A DNA stretch of 64,000 bases from Alsobacter sp045348435 (lineage in GTDB: Bacteria; Pseudomonadota; Alphaproteobacteria; Rhizobiales; Beijerinckiaceae), in the NCBI RefSeq assembly GCF_045348435.1, contig NZ_CP157484.1:1488001-1552000 (forward strand), in the 5' to 3' direction. Position numbers and translations under genes: made by a program. Below are positions 1 through 8,302 of this stretch, piece by piece (position 1 is the stretch's first letter; each line of letters opens with the position of its first letter). Below the pieces are notes generated by a model. It searched no databases and was not told where the DNA came from. It was given only the letters and a program-made list of their open reading frames with translations.

Positions 1-1331
1 TGGACCAACTGCTCCAGATCAAGTTCCGCCGCGATCGCCGCGCCCGTGTGGTTCAACACCTCGAGCGCCTTGCTCTCCTCCACGAGCCTGCGCTGGATTT
101 CGCGCGCCTCCGATACGTCGACATTCACGCCGATCATGCCTAGGAACCGGCCCTCGTTGTCAGAACGCGGCTGGGCGTGCGTGGTCAGGACGCGGTAGGT
201 CCCATCGCGCCGGCGATGGCGAGCCTCAACGGTGAAGGGCTCCTGGCGCGCCAAGGCCCCCAACACGATGTCGTCGACCGCGGCGCGATCGTCGGGATGC
301 AGCGCGGCGCCGTAATCTTTCGCCGCCGCCGGCTCCTCATGGCCAAAGAACTGGCGCAGCAGCGCGTTCACATAGACGCATGCCCCCGTGACGTCGCTCA
401 TCCAGATCATCACCGGCGCGCTCTCGGCAACAAGCCGGAAGCGCTCCTCTGACTCGCGCAACGCCATCTCCGCCTGCTTGCGCTCCGTGACGTCGCGATG
501 CGCTCCGACGAGGCGGACGGCGCGGCCCAAGGCGTCGCGCTCGATCTCCGCGCTGGCGTGAATCCACCGGACTTCGCCGTCGCTGGGCCGCACGATTCTG
601 TATTCGGCCTCGTAATCGCGATCGGCGCCGGTGACGGCGGCGATGAAGCGCCGCTCGACGAACTCGCGCTCATCCGGGTGGATGCGGCGGACCCAGTCCT
701 CGTGGCTTTCTTCGGCCGCTTCGGGTCCGATGCCGTGAATGGCGAGATATTCCGGAGAACGTCGGTTCCTGTAGCCCGCGCGCAAGTCGACCGCGAGGCC
801 TCCCACACCGGCGATCCGATGGATACGGCCCATCTCCGCCGTCCGGCGCGCATAGTCCGCCGCCAACAGGTCGCGTTCGATCTGATCTTGAGCTTGGCGG
901 GCGAGAGTCCCGAGGGCCTCGCCCGTCGCCGCGTCAGGGCGGTGCGAGGCCGTCCGGTCTGGCGCGTCCAAGAGGGCGAGAAGCCCTGCCGGACCATCGC
1001 CGCGTCGCGGGAAGCCGGCCCAGGCCCGGACCTGACGCCCGGCGATCATCAGGGGCGAGGCGCTGGCGTCGGCAGGCGCCGGGTCCTGCGTCGCCACCGT
1101 GACCACGAAAGCGCCGGACGGCCCGTCGTGGCTCCGGCCGACCAGCGCCAGCCTGTCTGCGTCCACCCAAATCGCGATCACCGCCGAGGGCGCCTGAAGC
1201 AGCGCGGCGGCGAGGTCGCACAGGTCGTCAAAGGCTCGCACGCGTTCCGGCGGGCGCGACGCCATGATCGCCAGCGCCGCTTCGCCTGTGGGGGGCGGCG
1301 AAGGCGGTGATCCCGCCGGAACAAAAGTCAT
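1..1331 (-). CDS. PAS/GAF-domain sensor protein, probably a histidine kinase (3' end outside window)
   Basis: The minus-strand frame stays open from an ATG at 1331 to the window edge, giving at least 443 residues without a stop. The N-terminal part (about 25-165) reads like a degenerate GAF domain. Two PAS domains follow, at about 195-300 and 305-420; the first has the typical HPDER and DVTERK patterns before and after its PAC segment. The last visible residues (ALEVLNHTGAAIAAELDLE) are a classic opening of a second GAF domain, which in this architecture usually precedes a histidine kinase core. The kinase core is not visible, so a diguanylate cyclase or other output cannot be excluded. The signal sensed is unknown. 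Confidence 0.8.
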   Translation of the reverse strand, partial: MTFVPAGSPPSPPPTGEAALAIMASRPPERVRAFDDLCDLAAALLQAPSAVIAIWVDADRLALVGRSHDGPSGAFVVTVATQDPAPADASASPLMIAGRQVRAWAGFPRRGDGPAGLLALLDAPDRTASHRPDAATGEALGTLARQAQDQIERDLLAADYARRTAEMGRIHRIAGVGGLAVDLRAGYRNRRSPEYLAIHGIGPEAAEESHEDWVRRIHPDEREFVERRFIAAVTGADRDYEAEYRIVRPSDGEVRWIHASAEIERDALGRAVRLVGAHRDVTERKQAEMALRESEERFRLVAESAPVMIWMSDVTGACVYVNALLRQFFGHEEPAAAKDYGAALHPDDRAAVDDIVLGALARQEPFTVEARHRRRDGTYRVLTTHAQPRSDNEGRFLGMIGVNVDVSEAREIQRRLVEESKALEVLNHTGAAIAAELDLEQLV

Positions 1332-1481
1332 CGCAAGGGCCTGTGGGACGCACGCACGCCGAAGAACTAGACGATATTCGCCGCCGCAGGCCAACACATT
1401 TGCGCTGAGCAGCGTGGCGCCGTGATTGAGCCCGTTCGCGCGCCCACAAGGACCAAACCGGCTTCCGGTTCCGTCAACCGT

Positions 1482-1895
1482 TCATGCTCGAACCGCCTCG
1501 ACCATGGCGTTCGACACATCAGCGTGGTGGTGGACGACTTTCCACGCGCCGCCTTCCTGGCGATAGACGTTCGTCACCCGCCAGTCGATCGCGACGCGAT
1601 GACCGCCGAATGTCGCGGAGCCACGCTCTTGTCCCAGTTCGATCGCCACCTCGCCCATGACGTGGACGACCTGATCCTCGATCGTCGCGGTTCCGCCGCC
1701 CGCCAACTTGGCGACCTGTTCCCACGATTCCTTCACCGCCAGCCAGCCGATGCTGCGTCCCCCGACGGGATGCATCGTCGACACGTCGCTCCCGTGAGAC
1801 CAGACGTCGGACAGCGCTGGCGCATCGCCTTGCATCATTCGGCTGAGCGCTGCGTAGAAGCGGTGGGAAGCAGCCCTGACGGCATCATCTGACAT
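1482..1895 (-). CDS. SnoaL/DUF4440-like (NTF2 fold) protein
   Basis: This 137-residue cytoplasmic protein has the pattern of the NTF2-like superfamily. A helical N-terminus (ASHRFYAALSRMMQGD) is followed by a SDVWSHGSDVSTMHPVGG segment, an ELGQERG strand and a C-terminal WRVTNVYRQEGGAWKVVHHH strand pair. The start at 1895 is chosen because GGGGAGATGGAAG lies just upstream; an in-frame upstream ATG at 1973 would add 26 residues of non-coding character. Family members are small enzymes or ligand-binding proteins, and the substrate cannot be inferred. It is a single gene with no obvious operon partner. Confidence 0.8.
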   Translation of the reverse strand: MSDDAVRAASHRFYAALSRMMQGDAPALSDVWSHGSDVSTMHPVGGRSIGWLAVKESWEQVAKLAGGGTATIEDQVVHVMGEVAIELGQERGSATFGGHRVAIDWRVTNVYRQEGGAWKVVHHHADVSNAMVEAVRA

Positions 1896-2399
1896 CTTCC
1901 ATCTCCCCTGGTTCTTCTTCGAAATGCGACGGACCACGCCTTGGCGGGCGAACCTCGCGGGTCTGCCCCGCACGAGCCCAGACAGCGGCGCGTCGCTGTC
2001 TGGGCTTAGCGGCGTCGGTCGCCCGATGGAGGGCCACGATCAGGCCGTCCCTCAGGTCCGATGCGGATGCACTCACGGCAGACGGCTCGTCGGCGCACGC
2101 CATTGTCGATCGTACGCCGAACGAAAAATGCGGCCAGAACAGACGTCCGTCGTGCGCCGCTGGCGAAACTGCGATGGTTGACGGGCGTCTCCGCCGAGCG
2201 GTCCGCCGCCTGTCGCGGGGAACGCCAACGCCGGACACTCTACTCTTGAACCGCAAGCGCCACAATTCGCAAATCTGGCAAGCCCATTGCGCCGCGGCCG
2301 CTGCGCGTGGCCGCCGGCCCGGGAGCGGGTAAGCTCCTGGCCCGGAAGCCTGCATGGTGGACTGGCGCAATGACCCCACTCGACCCCGCTGCACTGTGC

Positions 2400-2525
2400 C
2401 AAAGGCCTCTCGCCGGCATGCCCAGCCCCCAGCTTAGGGCCGACCAGCGTAAGCCCAAGCGCGAGTCGTGCGCCGACGGTGACGGCGAACTCGGCACCGA
2501 ATGAGGCCCCGACGATGAGCGGTCC
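2400..2525 (-). pseudogene. Remnant of an alpha/beta-hydrolase-like gene
   Basis: In one minus-strand frame the sequence reads PLIVGASFGAEFAVTVGARL and then LALGLTLVGPKLGAG. This resembles the nucleophile-elbow strand-turn-helix (G-x-S-x-G, here GASFG) and the following strand of an alpha/beta hydrolase. There is no start codon, catalytic Asp or His region, or extended open frame. I infer a gene fragment; the family call rests on one motif. Confidence 0.3.
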
Positions 2526-2564
2526 ATCCTCGGATAAAGAGGCAGAGTGCGTCCTCCTTTTCCG

Positions 2565-2762
2565 TCATCGACGCTGCAACAGCCGCTTCCGAGCCTGAAC
2601 GGCTTTGGCCTCCATCTTGGCGGCCAAGGTCACGTCTAACATCGGCTCAGCCTCCATTTCAAAGGTCGAGTAATCGGTGGCGAGTTTGTGCAGGTCGGCG
2701 ACGTCGTCCGTCTCCAAGATGATGTGGCGTAGCCGCTGAAGCTCCCGAGCCGCACGACGAAC
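2565..2762 (-). pseudogene. C-terminal fragment of an unrecognised helical protein
   Basis: A minus-strand frame ending in TGA at 2565 encodes about 63 residues rich in charged helix-forming residues (RRARELQRLRHIILETDD near its start). Codon choice is typical of coding sequence, but a stop about 11 codons upstream leaves no ATG, GTG or TTG start ahead of the coding-like part. It lies in the same frame as, and just before, the hydrolase-like remnant. The product is not recognised. Confidence 0.3.
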
Positions 2763-3170
2763 TGGTGGACGGTGGTTTGAGGTCCCGCATCAACGTTCGG
2801 TGCGTGCGATCTGGTCTGGAAGACAGGACCAGACGGCCGCTTCGTGCTGACGCCCTGGCCGATCCAGGACCTCTTGCCGGGACCCCAGACGATCGTGAAG
2901 GGCCTGGGTTCCAGCCCGGTCGTTGCCGCCTGGAGTCCCCGCACGCCCCAGCGAAGGCGCGGACAGCGGTCAGTTGATGGGCTGAGCCTCTGGATGATCG
3001 TCTCTAAATCCCTGTGATCCAGCGCCATCGGGCTGAACAGGCGCAGGTCCAACTCCTTCAGGGGTGACTGCTGCGGACAGCCGATCAGGCCAGGATCGGC
3101 CCTCCGGCCGCCCATCGGGAAGCCTCCGCATCAGCCGCCCATCTATCATGGCTCGCCGGCGCCGCGGCGC

Positions 3171-3377
3171 TCAGTGCAGGTCGCCGGCCGGCGACGCGCG
3201 GGCCAGGCGCCCCGCTTCGACACGCTCACGCCCCTTTGACGTCGCATCCAGTGCCGCGCCGACCTCGGTGAGGCCGCGTCGGTGCGCCTCCGCGAGAGCC
3301 TCCACGATGTCAAGCATCAGCGCCTCATCGCTCATCCTGTCGAACTCTGTGTCCATCTCTGGCATTGGGCCCTGCAT
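3171..3377 (-). CDS. Small hypothetical protein (68 aa)
   Basis: An acidic, mostly helical 68-residue product; the centre reads DEALMLDIVEALAEAHRRG. The ATG at 3377 is preceded by GTGAGGCG, a plausible ribosome binding site. Third-position GC is high, as in neighbouring real genes. I do not recognise a family. It is soluble, with no signal peptide or membrane segment. Confidence 0.5.
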   Translation of the reverse strand: MQGPMPEMDTEFDRMSDEALMLDIVEALAEAHRRGLTEVGAALDATSKGRERVEAGRLARASPAGDLH

Positions 3378-3598
3378 CGCCTCACTCTGGAACACCGCGC
3401 TGTTCCAGGCTTTGAGGTTGCAAGAAGCCGGCCGCGAGCCCTCCGCCTTGCTGCCGGGCGAATGCCGAAAAATTGAGTAAAACGTCCAATGTTAAGCACA
3501 TTAGCCAATAACTGCGATCGAAAAGGCGCTTCAGCTTCTGAAGTTCACTCGACCCGTGTAAGGTTTCGCTAAACAAGATCCAATGCTCAGGCGGAGAG

Positions 3599-4075
3599 AT
3601 GCAGTCCAACGACAAAGGCGATGCCAAGCCGACGCTTCAGATTTTTGACCCAGAGCCGGCGAGGGCGAAAGAGCCGCTGAGTGTGCTGCGCGCCTTGCGC
3701 GACGAGCTGCGCGAGAAGCTGCTGCGCGATGTGGCGGATTTTCGCATCTATGTCGCGCTGGAGCAGGCCATCCAGTCCGTCGAAGAGTTGCCGGGCGGCG
3801 CCCGCAAGGAACACCGGTCGCCAGGCCTGCGCCTGGCCGTCCGAACCTTGCTGGACCAGCATGGTCCGTTGAGCACGCGCGAGATCATCCGCAGGCTGAG
3901 GCAGGCCGGCGTGCCGACCTCCATGAATTCCGTGTCGTCCAGCCTGTCGCAGTCCTCCGCCTTCGTGAATATCCGCTATCAGGGGCGGCCGCATTGGTGG
4001 TTCGCCAACCGGCCGGCTCCGCCCAAGCCGTCGCGAGCTCCTAAAAAGCCCCCGCAGAACGAGCCGCCGTCCTGA
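3599..4075 (+). CDS. Hypothetical protein with winged-helix-like C-terminal half
   Basis: This 158-residue protein has a charged helical N-terminal half (ALRDELREKLLRDVADFRIY) and, at about 80-135, a pattern typical of a winged helix. LRLAVRTLLDQHGPLSTREI is followed by IRRLRQAGVPTSMNSVSSSL, then a hydrophobic wing ending in HWWFANR. This resembles HARE-HTH-like or other small DNA-binding wHTH domains, so a DNA-associated or regulatory role is possible but only inferred. The C-terminal tail is proline- and lysine-rich and probably disordered. GGCGGAGAG precedes the ATG. It stands alone on this strand. Confidence 0.7.
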   Translation: MQSNDKGDAKPTLQIFDPEPARAKEPLSVLRALRDELREKLLRDVADFRIYVALEQAIQSVEELPGGARKEHRSPGLRLAVRTLLDQHGPLSTREIIRRLRQAGVPTSMNSVSSSLSQSSAFVNIRYQGRPHWWFANRPAPPKPSRAPKKPPQNEPPS

Positions 4076-4830
4076 GCGAGGACCAGCGGGCCTCCTCGCG
4101 CCCGGCCCGAACCCCTCCAGCCGGCGGAACAGGCTGAGATGACGGCTTAGCTCGGTCGGGGCGCGGCTCCCCGCAAAAACCGGCAGCCGCCGGCGCCCGA
4201 CGATTTGGCCGCCCCGATTTCACATTCGATGATGGACAACATTATTCGGCTGCCCGGGCATGCGCCGGAACCGTTAATCGCGTCGATGCAAGGAGTCGTG
4301 CATCGGTCGAAGTATCTTGGGGGTGTTTGGCTCGCATGACCCGTCGGGGAGGGGACGCTGGCGGCCTGCGCGTGAGGATCGGCGTCTCAGCCGTCGGCAC
4401 CGGCGTCGTCGCCAGGCCGAGCTGAATGTCGTCGCCGCTCGTCTGTGGTCGCCGCCAGTCCGACTCAGCGTGTGGCATTGTCGCCGGACAGGTGCTTGGC
4501 CACGGATCCCCCCGCCGGTCCGCCAGGGCCGACCGGGGCGTCCGCCGCGACTTGCCGCCGGCGACGCCAGCGGATCCATCGTGAGCAGCTCGATCAAGGG
4601 GCTTGACGAAGCGCCCGGGGCGAGCTGTCGGCCAAGCCCCCCGCCCGTCACATGGACATAGGATGGATTGCAAAACGGACCCATCGCCTGGGGCGCGTTG
4701 CTCGATCAGACGTGTCGTCAGCGCCGTCACTCCCGGGACGGATGGCCCGCCGCGCCGCCAAATGGCGTCTTTGCAGCCAGCGATTGTTAAGACCCAAGCG
4801 ACACAGTAGCGCGTCACCGAGAGCCGTCCT
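4076..4830. other. Intergenic stretch without a convincing gene
   Basis: In this 755-base gap the open frames on both strands are arginine-, proline- and serine-rich with no recognisable motif and look like chance frames in GC-rich DNA. The last part must hold the promoter of the chemoreceptor gene that starts with GTG at 4831. I see no clear sigma-factor motif, repeat or RNA structure. Confidence 0.4.
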
Positions 4831-6696
4831 GTGCAAACCGATACTCATCTGTTTCTGCCCTTCGTCCAGAACGCCGTCATCCTGATCTTCAGCGTTCTCG
4901 CCTTCGGGCAGATCGGGGCGGCGCTGTCGCCTGACCACAAGTTGCGTCGGGTCGGATTCGGTCTGGTGTTCGGCGCGGCCGCCTCCCTGAGCATGCTGGA
5001 GCCCGTTCACGTCGCCGACGGCCTGATCTTCGACGCGCGCAACGCGGTGATCATCCTCGCCGGCGCCGTCGCCGGGTGGCGCGGGGCGCTGATCGCTGGC
5101 GCGATCGCGGCCCTGACCCGGGTCGGAATCGGCGGAGGCGGAGTCGCGCCGGGCCTCGTCAGCATCGCGCTCGCCGTCATCCTGTCGTCCGCGCACGAAG
5201 CCTGGCGCGTCCGCTCCCTCAACCGGACTGACCTGGCGGCGCTCGGAGCGGCCGCCGCCCTCGCCACGGCCGGAGGGATCACCGTCATCCCCACCCATGC
5301 CGCCGGTTGGACGCCCGCTTTGGTGAAGGTCCTCGGGGTCGCCAGCCTCGCCAACTGCGTGGTCGTTCTAGTCGTGGGCGAGTTGTTGCTGTGGGATCGG
5401 GACCGCCTGCGCGCTCTTCGCGCCGCGCTGGAAAGCGATCGGCGCCTGCAGGCCGTGATCGGCCGGCTGAACGGCGCCGTCTTTCGCTTCACCCAGAGCG
5501 CGTCGGGCTCCGTCCGTTTCAGCCATGTGTCTCCTGCGATGGCGACGCTGCTGGAGGTGGACCTGGGCCGCATGACCGGCGACCTGGACAGGATGATGCG
5601 CCTGGTCCACCCCGACGACCTGGCGGCGTTTCGGCGCGTTTTGCGCGACTCGGCCGCGACGCTGGCGCCGGCCACCCTTCAGGCCCGTTGTGCGGGCAGC
5701 GATGGCGAAGTTCATTGGCTGCGCTGGGAGGCGGTTCCGCATCGCGGCGGCGGCGGCGAGATCGTCTGGGACGGCATGGTCGTCGACGTCACCGATCGGG
5801 TCGGCGCCACGCTGGCGGTGGAGGCCGCCCGGCGCCAATCCATGCTGGAGACGGTCGGCGAGCTCGAATGCGGCATCGGCGCCGCGCTGCGCAACCTGAC
5901 AGCATCCTCCGCCGCCATGCAGGGCGAGACGGATACGCTGGTCGCCACCTCCCATGAGGCCGCCGTGGCCACCACCATGGTGCGCTCCGCCGCCGCGACC
6001 GCGTCCAGGGACGCGGTCGGCTTGGCGGGCGGCGCGGCCTCCATGCTGCGCGTCGTGCAGGCGATGGCCGCGGACGCCAGACACGCCGCCGCGATCGCCG
6101 CGCAGAACCTCGCGCATGTCGGCTCTGCGCAGGACGAAGTCGCCGCGTTGACCGACGCCTCGTCCCGGATCGGCCGCATCGTCGGCGTCATCCAGGCCGT
6201 CGCCGCGCAGATCAATCTGCTGGCCCTGAACGCGACCATCGAGGCGGCCCGCGCGGGAGAGGCGGGCAGGGGCTTCGCGGTCGTGGCCGCCGAGGTCAAG
6301 CATCTCGCCAGCCAGACCGCCATGGCGACCAGCGACATCGAAACGCTGATCGGCGCGATCCAGCGCGGGGTCGCCGATTCAGGCCAGACGATCGGCAGCG
6401 TCGGCGCGCTGTCGGCCGAGATGCGCGCCATCGCCGCCGCTCTGGCCGATACGTCGGAGCAGCAGGCGGCTTTCGCGCTGGAGTGGAAGACGGGCGTGGA
6501 GCGGTCCGCAACCCACGCCGCCGCCGTGGCGGACCTCATCTCCCGCTCCGATCAGTGCGTCGGACAGGCCACCGACACCGCCGCGAGGGTCGCGGCCGCG
6601 GCGCAGGATCACGGCGCTCAATTGGGCGAAGTGCTGGCTCAGCTCGATCGCTTCACAGCCGCTATGCGCTGCCCCGAGCCGGCGAAGATGCGCTGA
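4831..6696 (+). CDS. Chemoreceptor with 5TMR-LYT membrane sensor, PAS domain and MCP signalling domain
   Basis: The 621-residue protein starts at GTG 4831. Residues 1-200 hold five to six hydrophobic helices with the layout of the 5TM-5TMR_LYT sensor (for example FDARNAVIILAGAVAGWRGA). Residues 205-335 form a PAS_3-like domain ending in DVTDRVGATL. From about 340 the chain is the alanine-rich coiled coil of a methyl-accepting chemotaxis domain, with the hairpin tip INLLALNATIEAARAGEAGR at about 460-480. Such proteins pass signals to CheA/CheW. No HAMP domain is seen, and no chemotaxis operon flanks the gene. The 5TMR-LYT module is better known from LytS-type kinases and cyclases, so its use here is notable. 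The ligand is unknown. Confidence 0.85.
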   Translation: MQTDTHLFLPFVQNAVILIFSVLAFGQIGAALSPDHKLRRVGFGLVFGAAASLSMLEPVHVADGLIFDARNAVIILAGAVAGWRGALIAGAIAALTRVGIGGGGVAPGLVSIALAVILSSAHEAWRVRSLNRTDLAALGAAAALATAGGITVIPTHAAGWTPALVKVLGVASLANCVVVLVVGELLLWDRDRLRALRAALESDRRLQAVIGRLNGAVFRFTQSASGSVRFSHVSPAMATLLEVDLGRMTGDLDRMMRLVHPDDLAAFRRVLRDSAATLAPATLQARCAGSDGEVHWLRWEAVPHRGGGGEIVWDGMVVDVTDRVGATLAVEAARRQSMLETVGELECGIGAALRNLTASSAAMQGETDTLVATSHEAAVATTMVRSAAATASRDAVGLAGGAASMLRVVQAMAADARHAAAIAAQNLAHVGSAQDEVAALTDASSRIGRIVGVIQAVAAQINLLALNATIEAARAGEAGRGFAVVAAEVKHLASQTAMATSDIETLIGAIQRGVADSGQTIGSVGALSAEMRAIAAALADTSEQQAAFALEWKTGVERSATHAAAVADLISRSDQCVGQATDTAARVAAAAQDHGAQLGEVLAQLDRFTAAMRCPEPAKMR

Positions 6697-6746
6697 CCGG
6701 GGCGCGCTCGCGCCGAGCCGCCCGCGGCGGCTCGGGTCGCTTGGGT

Positions 6747-7175
6747 CTATTTAAGTTCGCCGCGGATCTCGCCGCCGGGGAACTTCGATGTCTGGATCTC
6801 GACATAGACGCCGCGCTTGAGGGCGTCGGCCTGGGGGATCGAGAGCTGCAGGGAGCCTTTGATCGGGCTTGCCGTCGCGGGCCCCGCGGGAAACAGGATC
6901 GGACCCTCCTTGCCCTGTTCGGCCGGACCATGGAAGTTCACGCTGGTCACGGGCCCGCTCAATCCCGAGTAGGTGAGGGTCCATTTGAACTCTTTGCTGA
7001 CGGTGTCGTAGACGGCGTCGAGCTGGCCCTTGCCGGCGCTGTTGGTCGGGGGGACGACATCCTTGCTCGACAGCGACGCCGTCCATGGCACGCTCTCGGC
7101 CGCGGCGGGTCCGGCGAACAGGCCAAAGGCGAAGAGGCCAAGTAGCGCAAGCGGGTGGTGTCGGTCGGCAACCAT
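6747..7175 (-). CDS. Secreted CHRD-domain protein
   Basis: The 142-residue protein has a signal peptide (about 1-26, LALLGLFAFGLFAGPAAAES) followed by a CHRD domain. Recognisable parts are WTASLSSKDVVPPTNSAGKG, a central VNFHGPAEQGKEGPILFPAG and the C-terminal GVYVEIQTSKFPGGEIRGEL. The function of bacterial CHRD proteins is not established; they are exported and presumably bind or stabilise something in the periplasm. The ATG at 7175 places the signal peptide correctly; an upstream in-frame extension to 7499 would bury it. Confidence 0.85.
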   Translation of the reverse strand: MVADRHHPLALLGLFAFGLFAGPAAAESVPWTASLSSKDVVPPTNSAGKGQLDAVYDTVSKEFKWTLTYSGLSGPVTSVNFHGPAEQGKEGPILFPAGPATASPIKGSLQLSIPQADALKRGVYVEIQTSKFPGGEIRGELK

Positions 7176-7288
7176 GGTCACGTCCTCGGGCGCCCCCCGG
7201 GCTGTCAACTTGCCGCTTATTCGTTCGTTCCGGTCGTGCGCGCTTCGGGGACGGACGCAGGAGGGCAGGGGCGGCCGGCGCGGGCAGG

Positions 7289-7777
7289 TCAGTCCTGCCG
7301 ATGCTGGGGAGCATGCGAGCGGCTCATCAGGCTGAGCGCTCCGGCCAACAGGAAGATGCACAGCGGCAGGACGAGGTTCTCCCAGGACGCATGGCTTTCG
7401 CTTTCCGCGATGTCGGTGACGAAGTCCACGGCGAGGTAGACGATGATCACCTCGATCAGCGCCCGCTTGAGCTCGCCGATCTCCTCGATCCGCATCCACC
7501 GGGGCAGGCGCGCCCGCACGCCCCCCGGCAGGTCGAACACGAAACCGATCGCGATTCCGTAGGCGAAGATCACGAGCACGACGCCGAACAGGAAGGCGTC
7601 GGTGGCGCCCATGACGGCGCTGATGGGCGGCTGAGCGTTGTCATGGCCCAGCGCGATGGCGTGGAAGCCGCTGGCGAGCTTCACGATCGCCTCCCAGAAC
7701 ATCAGGAGCGCCCCGAAGGCCGCGCCGAGGCTGGCCAGGAGCATCACATAGCGCAGGGAGAGAACGGCTCGGAGCAT
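7289..7777 (-). CDS. YqhA family (UPF0114) inner-membrane protein
   Basis: This 162-residue protein has four membrane helices and the family's hallmarks: an N-terminal LRYVMLLASLGAAFGALLMF helix, a conserved central DAFLFGVVLVIFAYGI helix, and RWMRIEEIGELKRALIEVII before the last two helices. Length matches the family. The role of YqhA proteins is not settled; a channel-like or transport function is often suggested. It reads divergently from the haem-protein gene to its right. Confidence 0.88.
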   Translation of the reverse strand: MLRAVLSLRYVMLLASLGAAFGALLMFWEAIVKLASGFHAIALGHDNAQPPISAVMGATDAFLFGVVLVIFAYGIAIGFVFDLPGGVRARLPRWMRIEEIGELKRALIEVIIVYLAVDFVTDIAESESHASWENLVLPLCIFLLAGALSLMSRSHAPQHRQD

Positions 7778-7900
7778 GGCGGGTCCTTGAGACCGGGTGA
7801 CTGTTCACCCTGGGGCAAACCCGCTTCAGAGTCCCTAACGGCCGAGCCTTGAAGCTTCGCAGGCCGGATGAGCGCTGACGATTACGCCTTAAGAACGGGT

Positions 7901-8153
7901 TTAGGACTGCCGGGCTTCCGCAATCCGATGCAGCAGGTCTTGCGGGAACGGGAGCGCCTGGCGCTGGGCGCCGCTGGCCTGGCTCGCCCTGAAGTGCCGG
8001 AGCACGGCCGCGGGCAGGTCAGAGAACAGCGGCATGTCGTCCCAAACCACGCCCTGGACCCCCTTCATGCAGGAGCGGAGTCGCAAGCGCCAACTCGTGA
8101 GTGGTGATGTCCTCCTGGGGAGCCCAGACCACAAGCAGAGCCGTCGCGTGCAT
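7901..8153 (-). pseudogene. Small hypothetical gene with apparent one-base frameshift
   Basis: A good ribosome binding site (GGGAGAGG) precedes an ATG at 8153. The frame starts MHATALLVVWAPQEDITTHE and runs to LLHEG, then hits a G5 run (plus-strand C5 at 8059-8063). A different frame then continues with clear coding character (VVWDDMPLFSDLPAAVLRHF) to a stop at 7901. Removing one G joins the halves into a single protein of about 83 residues. Either the gene is broken or the sequence has a homopolymer error. The product is not recognised. Confidence 0.45.
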
Positions 8154-8302
8154 GCATCCTCTCCCAACACGGCGCGTTCATCGGCAATGTACTCGTGGCG
8201 AACCGCGCAACAAAGTCCCAAGCGATAAACGACGGGCTTCCGCACCAAAAATTAACCGACCTGAGTGAAAGCTGACTGGCTCTTGCTGGTTGAGGAAGAG
8301 CC

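Larger units (their letters stand above)
1896..3170. other. Gene-poor stretch with decayed coding remnants
   Basis: No intact gene is visible in this 1.3 kb. Short segments with coding character exist on both strands but lack starts or are cut by stops. One is a plus-strand run at about 2810-3018 that reads PDGRFVLTPWPIQDLLPGPQ and is closed upstream by a TGA with no start codon. Two minus-strand remnants are listed separately. The stretch looks like eroded accessory DNA, but no recombinase or flanking repeat is visible to say how it arrived. Confidence 0.45.

Noticed and set aside
4242..4817. 191-codon minus-strand frame in the 4.1-4.8 kb gap
   Set aside because: Composition (Arg, Pro, Ser, Thr) and lack of any motif or ribosome binding site suggest a chance frame.
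6747..7499. 250-residue version of the CHRD protein
   Set aside because: The extra N-terminal 108 residues overlap the YqhA gene antisense and bury a clear signal peptide.
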